This document shows, piece by piece, positions 25,800 through 33,274 of a DNA stretch of 64,000 nt. Position 1 is the stretch's first letter. The number at the start of each line of letters is the position of its first letter. Under the pieces are notes generated by a model. The model was not told the DNA's origin, did not search any database, and saw only the letters and a list, made by a program, of their open reading frames with translations. The position numbers and the translations under genes are program-made. Location: assembly GCF_026965555.1 (NCBI RefSeq), contig NZ_CP114040.1, positions 5,580,001-5,644,000 on the forward strand, in the 5' to 3' direction. The stretch comes from Nannocystis punicea. Lineage in GTDB: Bacteria; Myxococcota_A; Polyangia; Nannocystales; Nannocystaceae.

Positions 25800-26699
25800 G
25801 TGAGGACAAGAGGGACGATCGTTCGCAGTTCGTTCGCGCTCGGCGCGGTGATGTCGATCGGCGGCTGCTTCCACGACTCGCCGCCGCAGCTCGGCTGCGC
25901 GAGCGAGTCGGTGTGCACGACGACGTCGGCGAGCACGACGACCACGACGATGGAGCCGACTACGTCGACGACGACCACCACGGGGGAGTCGGCGGAGCCG
26001 CGGACGTTCCGCATCGACTCGCTGCGCCTGGTCGACCCGCACCTGTTCTCCGACATCTGCTTCGATGTGACGGGTCTGGTGAACATGTTCGGCCTGACGC
26101 AGCAGATCGGCGACGGCGAGCTGAACCTCATCCTGCACTTCGCGGACTTCGATCCCGGGGCGCTGGCCGCGGTGCTCGAGGAGGCGCTGTCGTGCGACCT
26201 GACGGCGCAGACGTGCGTGCAGGACGAGGGGGTGAGCCTGCAGCTGCCGGTCGAGCGCATCACCGAGGCGCCGTGCCTGGCGGTCGATCCGGCGGTGTTC
26301 GCGACCATGAACGCGGCGTCGCTCAACCAGCCGGAGCCGACGTGCTTCCGCACCAGCGCGGTCGAGCTGGCGCTGCCGCTCGGGGCCGCGGATGCGCCGA
26401 TCAACATGTTGCAGACGCAGGTCGCGTTCAACTTCGACGACCCCGACGATCCGCAGGCGATCCTGCACGGCGTGATCTCCGGGTTCATGACCCGCGCGTC
26501 GGCCGAGGCGGTCGACATCGAGGTGTCAGGGGCGGACTACAATTTGTGGGCCCTGGTGCAGGGGCCCGAGGGCTGCGCGGAGAGCCACCCCGACTTGCTG
26601 CCCAGCGTGGATGAGCTCGCCGGGCCGGACGGGCCCATCGAGGGGGTCTGGCTGGCGTTCAACGCGACGGCCTCGCGCGTGGCGCTGGTGCCGCCATGA
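25800..26699 (+). CDS. lipoprotein with Thr-rich linker, unknown function
   Basis: A 299-residue exported protein. A short signal ends in the lipobox SIGGC (Cys about residue 23), followed by a Thr/Ser linker of about 35 residues. The rest is a beta-rich domain with six Cys (for example SDICFD, LSCDLTAQTC, EAPCLA, PTCFRT) probably in disulfides, and no recognised motif. GTG 25800 is the start; TATACT just upstream suggests a leaderless message. It overlaps the next gene by 4 nt (ATGA), so the two are translationally coupled; it is divergent from the VIT/vWA gene. Confidence 0.75.
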   Translation: MRTRGTIVRSSFALGAVMSIGGCFHDSPPQLGCASESVCTTTSASTTTTTMEPTTSTTTTTGESAEPRTFRIDSLRLVDPHLFSDICFDVTGLVNMFGLTQQIGDGELNLILHFADFDPGALAAVLEEALSCDLTAQTCVQDEGVSLQLPVERITEAPCLAVDPAVFATMNAASLNQPEPTCFRTSAVELALPLGAADAPINMLQTQVAFNFDDPDDPQAILHGVISGFMTRASAEAVDIEVSGADYNLWALVQGPEGCAESHPDLLPSVDELAGPDGPIEGVWLAFNATASRVALVPP

Positions 26700-28090
26700 G
26701 GCGCGAGGGCGGCCGGGAACTTCACGCGCGGGCCGACGTCCAAGCCCCCGTGACCGAACGCGCCCGTCCACTGGTGGTCGAGGTGGTGGCCCGACAGGGC
26801 GCGACGATCGTGGATGTGACAGCGGTGGGCGGGCGGGTCCGCGCCTACCGGATCGGTGAGGGGCCGCTGGCGCAGGCGACGGTGGCCGTGCCCGGGGCCG
26901 ACGCCGAGGGGTGCTGGACGCTGGTGGCGCTGGGCGGCGATGGGCCGCTGCTGCGGCTGCCCGCCGGTGCGACGGGCGAGCTGCGGGCCGGCGAGGCCGA
27001 GGCGCGGCCGCTGTCCGCCGGCGAGGCGATCGAGCTGGCGAACGGGACATGTGCGATCGTTCAGGTCGGTCCGCTGACGTTCGAGCTGCGGGCGGCGCCG
27101 GCCGAGCCGCCGGTGAAGTGGAAGCCCGTCATCGAGTGGCCGCTGTGGCTGGCACAGGCGGCCTCGCTGGCGCTGTTCCTGACCCTGGCGCTGCTGGTGC
27201 GGCTCTACGGGCCGAAGGCCGAGCCGCCTCGCTGGGACGACCCGGAGCTGCAGGAGCGCCTGATCCGCTACACGGCCGAGCTGCCGCCGCCGCCTCCGAA
27301 GACGTCGGAGCCGGGCGCGGCGGGCGAGCGGGCGAGCGAGGCGCCGCGCGAGGCGATCGCGCGCGCGTCGCGGCCGACGCCGGTCGAGGCGCCCGCTGCC
27401 GGGACGCCCGCGGCGCCGGCGGTGACCGGGTCTCGAGGACAGGATCTCGAGGACAGGTCCCGAGAGGCAGGTTTTCTGGGGCTGGCGGAGTTCGACCGGA
27501 TCTTGCGCGAGTACACCGCGTCGCTCGACCGGTCGATCCGCAACTACGCGCCGTCGCCAGAGAGCGACTCGGCGTGGGCGGCGGCGACCCGGACGGTGCC
27601 GCGGGCGATCGCCGGGCTCGGACTCGGCGAGACGATCCGCGGCGGGGGCGGGGTGGCCGAAGCAGTGGTCGACCTCGATCTCGGCGAGCTGCTCGCAGGC
27701 CTGGCGGCCAAGCGCAAGCGCGGTCCGCCGGGGACGGGCCGCAAGGAGGCGGCGTTCACCCGCGCCGCAGTGCCGGAGGTCCGCGAGACGCCGCGTCAGA
27801 GCGTGGAGTGGACTGCCACGGTGGGGCAGGATCTGATCCGCGGGGTCATCCGCCGCCACACGCCCGAGGTGCGCAAGTGCTTCCGCGAGGGGCCGGCGAC
27901 CGGCAAGGTGGAGGTGGCGTTCACGATCGGCAGCGGCGGCAAGGTGCGCGCGGCGGCGATCGAGAGCAGCACGGTCGACCACGCCGGCGTGCAGAGCTGC
28001 ATCACGTCGACGGTGAAGTCGTGGACGTTCCCGACGATCGTGGCGGCGACGGGGGACGTGGCGGTGCGCTACCCGTTCTCGGTCGGCTGA
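26696..28090 (+). CDS. membrane protein with AgmX/PglI C-terminal domain
   Basis: A 464-residue protein. Residues 20-140 form a beta-rich cytoplasmic domain reminiscent of FHA folds (no phosphopeptide motif confirmed). One membrane segment follows at about 148-168 (WLAQAASLALFLTLALLV), then a Pro/Ala/Glu-rich extracytoplasmic stalk, and the C-terminal AgmX/PglI domain (about 375-464: VIRRHTPEVRKCFREG, GKVEVAFTIGSGG, VQSCITSTVKSWTFP, YPFSVG). AgmX is known from Myxococcus adventurous gliding and PglI from related machines; TonB-like force transduction is a reasonable inference. Three phased 14-bp units lie in the stalk-coding part. The last 118 bp including the stop are duplicated directly downstream. 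Confidence 0.83.
   Translation: MRREGGRELHARADVQAPVTERARPLVVEVVARQGATIVDVTAVGGRVRAYRIGEGPLAQATVAVPGADAEGCWTLVALGGDGPLLRLPAGATGELRAGEAEARPLSAGEAIELANGTCAIVQVGPLTFELRAAPAEPPVKWKPVIEWPLWLAQAASLALFLTLALLVRLYGPKAEPPRWDDPELQERLIRYTAELPPPPPKTSEPGAAGERASEAPREAIARASRPTPVEAPAAGTPAAPAVTGSRGQDLEDRSREAGFLGLAEFDRILREYTASLDRSIRNYAPSPESDSAWAAATRTVPRAIAGLGLGETIRGGGGVAEAVVDLDLGELLAGLAAKRKRGPPGTGRKEAAFTRAAVPEVRETPRQSVEWTATVGQDLIRGVIRRHTPEVRKCFREGPATGKVEVAFTIGSGGKVRAAAIESSTVDHAGVQSCITSTVKSWTFPTIVAATGDVAVRYPFSVG
27440..27481. repeat. three-unit 14-bp phased array (intragenic)
   Basis: CAGG at 27440, 27454 and 27468, exactly 14 bp apart, with GAGGACAG arms. It encodes the charged stretch GQDLEDRSREAG in the stalk of the AgmX-domain protein. 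Confidence 0.75.
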
Positions 28091-28102
28091 GCCGATGAAT
28101 CA

Positions 28103-28222
28103 CTGCCACGCCGAGCGCAGCGCTGCATCACGCTGAAGTCGTGGACGTTCCGACGCGCGGCGCGGCGACGGGGGCCGTCGCCGTGCGCTATCCGTTCTCG
28201 GTCGGCTGGGCCGACGGATCAC
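28103..28222 (+). pseudogene. decayed tandem copy of the 3' end of the AgmX-domain gene
   Basis: About 118 bp beginning directly after 28102 repeat the gene's last 100 bp plus the following ATCACT flank. The shared stretches include TGAAGTCGTGGACGTTC, GGCGGCGACGGGGG-like sequence and CCGTTCTCGGTCGGCTG. The copy has small deletions that break the frame, and the stop TGA is TGG. Its end reaches the stop codon of the small minus-strand gene at 28219. Confidence 0.85.
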
Positions 28223-28437
28223 TTCTTGCCGAACAGGCCGCCGAGGCTCGAGCCGAGGTTGCCGAGGTCGACGTTGCCGATCGCGCCGCCGGCCGAGCCG
28301 AGGGCGGCGTCGACCTGACCGGCGAGCGGCGCGGGGAGCTTGGCCTTGAGGAAGTTGGCGACCGTCTCGATCGCGCTGCGAGCGTTGCTCTCGGAGATGC
28401 CGGTCTTGGACACGATCTGCTGGATGAGCTCTTCCAT
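28219..28437 (-). CDS. small helical protein of 72 residues, unknown
   Basis: A 72-residue protein. It begins MEELIQQIVSKTG, with two amphipathic helices (about residues 1-32), LKAKLPAPLAGQVDAAL (33-47), and a Gly/Leu/Asn-rich tail ending GLFGKK. The SKTGxSExxARxAxExVxxFLKxKLPxPLAGQxD pattern is familiar from small bacterial proteins annotated with DUF2267-like or similar names; I do not know a function. No Shine-Dalgarno is visible. It lies 50 nt downstream of the metallophosphoesterase gene on the same strand. Confidence 0.75.
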   Translation of the reverse strand: MEELIQQIVSKTGISESNARSAIETVANFLKAKLPAPLAGQVDAALGSAGGAIGNVDLGNLGSSLGGLFGKK

Positions 28438-28487
28438 AGGGGTTTGGGCCTCGGTGACGGCAGTATGCGAGCCGCCGCGCGGCGGCG

Positions 28488-30173
28488 TCAACCGGGTCCG
28501 AGGACGATCGGGGCCTCGATCAGGCGCGGGCGCGCGTCGGGGTGCGGATCGTCGGGGAGGAGCTTCGGCTCGCTCCGATCGGCGCCGACCATGGTTCGCC
28601 AGCGCCGCGGCACGCGCCGCAGGGCGATCGGGTAGACGACCAGGGCGCCGTCGCGGCGGATGTGCAGGCGGAGGAAGTGCTTGAAGTCCTGGATCCGCAG
28701 CGACGAGAACGCCTCGTTGCCGTGGCGGCCGAACACATTGACGGCGACCAGCAGGTAGAGGCCGAAGATCGCGGCGCTGAGCGGCCAGCCGAGGCCGAGC
28801 AGGAGGCCGAGGCTGAGGCCGAGCTCGCCGGCGCTGTCCCACTCGAGCGCGAAGGCGCGGCCGAGCTGTCCTCCGAGCCAGGCGAGGACGAGGACGGCGA
28901 GGGCGTGGCCGACCGCGTGGCTGAGGCCGGCGAGCGCGCGCAGGTGCGGCCGGCGGGCGTCGGCGAACCACACGAGCGCGCCGGCGGTGACGAGCAGCCA
29001 CAGCGAGGCCCACGGCGAGCGCAGGGTGGCGCACAACATGTCCGAAAGGGCAGGCAGAAATTCGGCGGCCGGCGGGCCGCCGAGCGCGGCGTGCATGTTC
29101 CAGCCGATCAGGAGGTAGAGGAGGCCGGTCACTGCGCCGAAGCTGGGGTTGTAGAGGGGGAAGGCGAGGTTGCGCCAGGCGAGGCGGCGCGAGGTGGCGG
29201 CGTCGGGGAAGGCGCAGCGCAGGCCGTAGCCGCCGGCCAGGGGATCGTCGTGGAGGACGTGGGTGGGGTGGAGGAAGGCGCCGCCGCCTCCGGCGGTGAT
29301 CTTCTGGATCCGCCCGTCGGCGGTGGCGTGGCGGCGGTAGTGGTGCAGGTCGCCCGAGAGGAACACGCGGATCCGCTGGCCGAACAGCCGCTCGAGGAAG
29401 GCGAGGTTGCCGTCGCGGACGCGGCGGGCCCGAGCCGTGCGATCGCGCTGCTCGTGGGCGCGGACCCAGTGCGGCTCGGCGGTGCAGAGGATGATCTTGG
29501 CGGCGGGTCCCATGCGCTCGGCGAGGGCCCGGAAGTACTCGACCTGGTTGGCGTCGATGTCCGAGCCGAGCTGGACGTCGACGCCGACGAGCCACCAGTC
29601 GTGCGGCAGGCGGGCGGCGAAGTAGCTGGCGCGTTGATGGACCTGCCAGCCGCAGAACCACTGCTTGTCGAGGAACAGCTTGGTGAAGGTGGCGAGGCTG
29701 TCGTACCAGTCGTGGTTGCCGGGCACGGCGAACAGCACCGGGTGCGGCGGCTCGCTGTGCTCGAAGGCGCACTCGTACGGGAGGACCAGGCGCTGCTCGT
29801 AGGCGGCGCGACTCGGGGTCGGATAGACCTGGTCGCCGCCGAACACCAGGACGCTGGCGCGCGGCAGCTCGTAGGCGCGGCCGTGCGGACCCTGCACGCG
29901 GAGGATCGGCCGCGTGGCCCAGTAGGCGACCGCGTAGGTCGGGTTCCAGCCGTCGCCCGAGTCGGACACGAAGTCGAGCACGAGCTGGTCGCGGTGCGCG
30001 AAGTCGGTGAGCTCGTGCGTGGGAGTGGGCCGCAAGATCCGGCGATCGAGCTGGTCGCCGAGGGCCGTCGACACTGCGACGCGACCGGCCGTCTGCATCA
30101 GCTGAACCGGCGCGTACCAGCGCACCATGTCCGCGGGGGCGTGGAGGTCGCGGGCGGTCGGGAGGTCGGTCAT
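28488..30173 (-). CDS. membrane-anchored metallophosphoesterase
   Basis: A 561-residue protein. The N-terminal 300 residues carry calcineurin-like phosphoesterase motifs: FVSDSGDGWN (in place of DxH), FGGDQVYP (GD), VPGNHDWYDSL (GNHD) and FLSGDLHHYRRH (GHxH-like). The remaining 260 residues contain about five to six hydrophobic segments (LYLLIGWNMHAAL, LWLLVTAGALVWF, ALAVLVLAWLGG, SLGLLLGLGWPLSAAIFGLYLLVAV), so the catalytic domain is tethered to a membrane. The substrate is unknown. M28 of the longer frame is taken as start since it opens MTDLP just before conserved sequence. A 14-bp motif is at 29037 inside the gene. It follows the HTTM gene by 64 nt on the same strand. Confidence 0.85.
   Translation of the reverse strand: MTDLPTARDLHAPADMVRWYAPVQLMQTAGRVAVSTALGDQLDRRILRPTPTHELTDFAHRDQLVLDFVSDSGDGWNPTYAVAYWATRPILRVQGPHGRAYELPRASVLVFGGDQVYPTPSRAAYEQRLVLPYECAFEHSEPPHPVLFAVPGNHDWYDSLATFTKLFLDKQWFCGWQVHQRASYFAARLPHDWWLVGVDVQLGSDIDANQVEYFRALAERMGPAAKIILCTAEPHWVRAHEQRDRTARARRVRDGNLAFLERLFGQRIRVFLSGDLHHYRRHATADGRIQKITAGGGGAFLHPTHVLHDDPLAGGYGLRCAFPDAATSRRLAWRNLAFPLYNPSFGAVTGLLYLLIGWNMHAALGGPPAAEFLPALSDMLCATLRSPWASLWLLVTAGALVWFADARRPHLRALAGLSHAVGHALAVLVLAWLGGQLGRAFALEWDSAGELGLSLGLLLGLGWPLSAAIFGLYLLVAVNVFGRHGNEAFSSLRIQDFKHFLRLHIRRDGALVVYPIALRRVPRRWRTMVGADRSEPKLLPDDPHPDARPRLIEAPIVLGPG
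29037..29054. repeat. 14-bp-spaced motif (intragenic)
   Basis: CATG at 29037 and CAGG at 29051 around TGTCC-GAAA-GGGCA, one base from a perfect palindrome, within a loop between membrane segments of the phosphoesterase. Confidence 0.7.
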
Positions 30174-30229
30174 GGCCGACACGGCAGTATTTGGCCGGTC
30201 GCAGGGCGGTGCCATGCGCGAGGCCGCGA

Positions 30230-30247
30230 GATGTCCTTCAGGACAGG
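30230..30247. repeat. 14-bp-spaced palindrome at a gene end
   Basis: GATG at 30230 and CAGG at 30244 bracket TGTCC-TTCA-GGACA. The TGA stop of the HTTM gene (30238-30240 on the minus strand) is formed by bases of the motif itself, so the element supplies the last codons and stop. Confidence 0.8.
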
Positions 30248-31086
30248 CGCGCAAGCAGCCGGCGCAGCCGCGTCGGATCGACGAACACGAGGTAGAGGCT
30301 GATCATCTGCAGGCTGAAGTAGACGAGCTGATACATGGTGACGGCGACCACAACGTGGAGGCCGACGCCGAGGAGGAAGCCGAGCGGTCGCAGGCGGCGT
30401 GGGACCAGCAGGAGCGGCGCGAACAGCTCGAAGCCGAGAGCGGCGTGCTGCAGGATCGTCCACGCCCCGGCGGGGAGGACGCGCAGCAGCCACGCGGCCG
30501 CTTCGGTGCAGTAGACGCCCTGGATCTGCACCCACAGCACGTCGTCGTAGGCGAGCCAGTCGCCCCGCAGCGACTTGCACAGGCCGGAGGCGACGTAGTG
30601 GATCAACAGCGAGACCTGCAGCACGCGGATCGGCCAGGCGGGGATCCTGGCCTCGGGGCCCTGTCCCGAAGGACCTGGCGCGAGGGCCAGGACCAAGAAG
30701 CCGAACACGTAGAGGCGGTTGATCGTGAAGGCGCTGATCGGATCGGCCAGCGAGACGTAGACGAGGCCGGCGATCACGACCCAGGTGGCGGCCCGACGCG
30801 CCCAGCCGAAGATGACGGCGAGCATGGCGCCGAAGTAGACGGCGAAGAACGGGCCGAGCGCGCCGCGCGTGAGCAGCGGGACGTGCGGGGCGTAGTAGGC
30901 GTCGACGCCCGGCGCGGGGTGATAGCCGACGGCGGTGAGCCACTCGCTCGCGTGCTGGGCCCAGGCGAGGGTGTAGAAGACGAGGGTGTAGGTGAAGGCC
31001 TGGCGGAACGCGTCGAGGCGGATCGGGTCGACGGGCTCGTACCAGAAGCGCTCCCAGCCGGCGCGGGCGCGGGCGAGGAGGGTCAT
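30238..31086 (-). CDS. HTTM-domain (vitamin-K gamma-carboxylase-like) membrane protein
   Basis: A 282-residue integral membrane protein resembling the HTTM domain. It starts WERFWYEPVDPIRLDAFRQAF (the family's typical N-terminal helix) and has about six to seven membrane segments. HYVASGLCKSLRGDWL near residue 170 and LQHAALGFELFAPLLL near residue 220 match the conserved xxHxxxGLxK and ExxAPLLL-type stretches. Known HTTM proteins are linked to carboxylation or lipid-related steps, but the bacterial roles are mostly unknown. It overlaps the upstream gene by 4 nt. The last codons and stop lie within a 14-bp motif, and a second motif is within the gene at 30660. Confidence 0.85.
   Translation of the reverse strand: MTLLARARAGWERFWYEPVDPIRLDAFRQAFTYTLVFYTLAWAQHASEWLTAVGYHPAPGVDAYYAPHVPLLTRGALGPFFAVYFGAMLAVIFGWARRAATWVVIAGLVYVSLADPISAFTINRLYVFGFLVLALAPGPSGQGPEARIPAWPIRVLQVSLLIHYVASGLCKSLRGDWLAYDDVLWVQIQGVYCTEAAAWLLRVLPAGAWTILQHAALGFELFAPLLLVPRRLRPLGFLLGVGLHVVVAVTMYQLVYFSLQMISLYLVFVDPTRLRRLLARLS
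30660..30677. repeat. 14-bp-spaced motif (intragenic)
   Basis: CCTG at 30660 and 30674 around TGTCC-CGAA-GGACC, encoding a GPSGQGP loop between membrane helices of the HTTM protein. Confidence 0.65.
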
Positions 31087-31619
31087 GGCGCGCGCTCCGG
31101 GAAGTCGTGGACGGACAGGACGCGCCGCTCCTGGCGCGGGACCTGGGCCAGCGGCGGCCGCCTCCAGGCGCCCTGGGCGACGTCGTCGGGGCGCGGGACG
31201 AAGCCGGCCCAGACGAAGCGCAGGCCGATGATCGGCGGCAGCTCGGGGTGACGCCCGCGATCGCCGGCGACGAGGTACTCGGCGACCTCGCGGCGGCCGG
31301 CGTCGCGCTGGACGCCCCAGGCGACGAGGAAGCGGTGCAGCCGGGTGCGGTGACCGAACGGCTCCATGCCGAAGTCGAGGGTCTCGTCGAGCTGCTCCCA
31401 CTCGGGGCGCCCGGACCGCCGCACCTCGACGAAGTACATGTTCCACACCTTCGGGCGGACGGGGAACAGGCAGGCGACGTCGTGCCAGTCGTGCAGCAGC
31501 GCCGGCTCTCCGGGGATCGGCGCCCGCCACAGGCCGTGATAGGCGGTCGGGGCGATCCACAGGAGGATGAAGGCGGCGACACACAGCCGATCGCGGAGGC
31601 GGGGGCGAAGAGCGTTCAT
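31083..31619 (-). CDS. small membrane-anchored partner of the HTTM protein
   Basis: A 178-residue protein with an N-terminal membrane segment (about residues 10-28, LCVAAFILLWIAPTAYHGLW) and an extracytoplasmic domain rich in Trp, Arg and Pro. Its stop overlaps the start of the HTTM gene (ATGA), so the two are made together. Comparable HTTM neighbours exist in other bacteria; this one has no motif I recognise. The start at 31619 is the first Met before the hydrophobic segment. Confidence 0.72.
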   Translation of the reverse strand: MNALRPRLRDRLCVAAFILLWIAPTAYHGLWRAPIPGEPALLHDWHDVACLFPVRPKVWNMYFVEVRRSGRPEWEQLDETLDFGMEPFGHRTRLHRFLVAWGVQRDAGRREVAEYLVAGDRGRHPELPPIIGLRFVWAGFVPRPDDVAQGAWRRPPLAQVPRQERRVLSVHDFPERAP

Positions 31620-31705
31620 GCGCGCCGGGGCCTTGAGAGCCCCGGTTTGCCACGCCTGTCCGCACCTTGTCGAGCCCCGCGCGGCCGCGGCATCATCGCC
31701 GCTGC

Positions 31706-33274
31706 ATGGCGGGCGCGCAGGGCATCGTCGACGAGGCGCTGGCGGGGCTGGTGCACCAGTTCGCCGACCCGATGGCGTGCTTCCGTGAGCTGGTGCAGAA
31801 CGCCATCGACGCCAACTCGAACGAGATCGACATCCGCTTCGCCCACCAGGACGGCCGCCTCGTGATCGACGTCGACGACTACGGCGACGGCATGGACCGC
31901 CGGATCATCGACACGCGGTTGACGCGGCTGTTCTCGTCGACCAAGGACGACGACCGCACGAAGATCGGCCGCTTCGGCATCGGCTTCGTGTCGGTGTTCG
32001 CGCTGGGACCCGACGTGATCCGCATCGACACCTCGCGCGCGGGTGAGCACTGGCGGGTGGTGTTCGGCCCCGATCGCACGTTCACCCGCGTGGCCAGGCC
32101 CGAGCCGGTCGACGGCACGAAGATCCGGATCTACAAGGCCGCGGGCCTCGAGGAGGCGCAGGCGTTCGCGCGGCGGGCGACCGAGGCGATCGCGTACTGG
32201 TGCCGCCACGTGAGCGTGGAGATCCGCGTCGACGGGCGCGTGCTCAACGAGCCGTTCGACGTGCCCGCGCGCTGCAAGGTCGACCTCGAGGTCGGCGAGG
32301 CGCGCGTCGTCGCCGGCTACGCTGCCGACGGCGTCGGTCGCGTGGGTTATTACAATCGCGGCCTGACGCTGCTCGAGGAGGCCGGCGGCGAGTTCCCCGG
32401 CGTGCACGTGAAGGTGTGGTCGCCGGCGCTCGAGCACACGATGACCCGCGACAACGTGCTGCGCGACGAGGGCTACGAGCGGGTGATGGGGCACGCGCGC
32501 AAGCTGATCCGCGGGCCCTTGCGCGAGCGGCTGGTCGAGGTGCTCGCCGCCGACGTGCCGGCGTGTCACCGGCCCGGCGAGCCGCACGAACACCTGTACG
32601 TGGCGCTGGCGAACCTGCTGGCGCGGCGGGAGGCGCCGGCGGCGGCGCGACAGCGGCCGTTCGTGCGCACGATCGACGGGGCGCTGGTCGACCTGGCGAC
32701 GCTGACGCGGGCGAAGCAGAAGCAGCGCCTGTGGTCGGCGGGGGTGGCGTCGCCGGTGACGCGGCTGCTGGTCGCGCGCGGCGACGTGGTGGTCGCTACC
32801 GCCGGCGAGTCGGGCCTGCTCGCGCTGCTGCGCGCGGTCGAGGCGGCGCCGACGCCGGCGGAGCAGGAGTGGTTCGCGACGGCGCTGGTCCCGGTCGCGC
32901 AGCGTCCGGCCGGTTGGGGGCCGCTGGCGATCGCGGTGCGGGCGATCGCGGGCGTGCAGCTGGCCGGGGTCGAGCTCGCCGAGCTGGCGTACGCGGGCTC
33001 GCCGGTGGCGCAGCGGGTCGCGGTCGTGCAGGCGTCGCCGGGCGGGCTGTCGCGGCTGGCCGACGCGGCCGCGCTGACGCCCGGCAGCTGGCTGGTGCTG
33101 CACCACGGCCACGCGCTGGTGCGCGAGGCGCTGGCGCTGGCGTCGCGCGAGCCGGAGTTCGCGGCGGTCAAGCTGCTCAAGCTGTTCTTCCTCGAGCGGC
33201 CGGATCTTTCGACCAGCCGGGCGACGGCCCTGACGGCCGCGGCCGTGGAGGCGCGATGGCGACGGACGAGCTGA
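31706..33274 (+). CDS. HSP90-like GHKL ATPase, first gene of a coupled pair
   Basis: A 522-residue protein with an intact N-terminal GHKL ATP-binding domain like HtpG: N-box ELVQNAIDAN (28-37, Mg-binding Asn and catalytic Glu), G1 box DYGDGM (58-63), a loop with SSTKDDDRTKIG, and G2 box GRFGIGF (88-94). Middle-domain features follow (WRVVFGPDRTF, GTKIRIYK, YYNRGLTLLEEAG, TMTRDNVLRDEGY). The C-terminal 200 residues are unlike HtpG, with TIDGALVDLATL and ARGDVVVAT segments that recur in the next gene. It is not a full HSP90 (the C-terminal dimerisation part is absent). Start ATG 31706. The next gene starts within its last codons (19-nt overlap). Confidence 0.85.
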   Translation: MAGAQGIVDEALAGLVHQFADPMACFRELVQNAIDANSNEIDIRFAHQDGRLVIDVDDYGDGMDRRIIDTRLTRLFSSTKDDDRTKIGRFGIGFVSVFALGPDVIRIDTSRAGEHWRVVFGPDRTFTRVARPEPVDGTKIRIYKAAGLEEAQAFARRATEAIAYWCRHVSVEIRVDGRVLNEPFDVPARCKVDLEVGEARVVAGYAADGVGRVGYYNRGLTLLEEAGGEFPGVHVKVWSPALEHTMTRDNVLRDEGYERVMGHARKLIRGPLRERLVEVLAADVPACHRPGEPHEHLYVALANLLARREAPAAARQRPFVRTIDGALVDLATLTRAKQKQRLWSAGVASPVTRLLVARGDVVVATAGESGLLALLRAVEAAPTPAEQEWFATALVPVAQRPAGWGPLAIAVRAIAGVQLAGVELAELAYAGSPVAQRVAVVQASPGGLSRLADAAALTPGSWLVLHHGHALVREALALASREPEFAAVKLLKLFFLERPDLSTSRATALTAAAVEARWRRTS

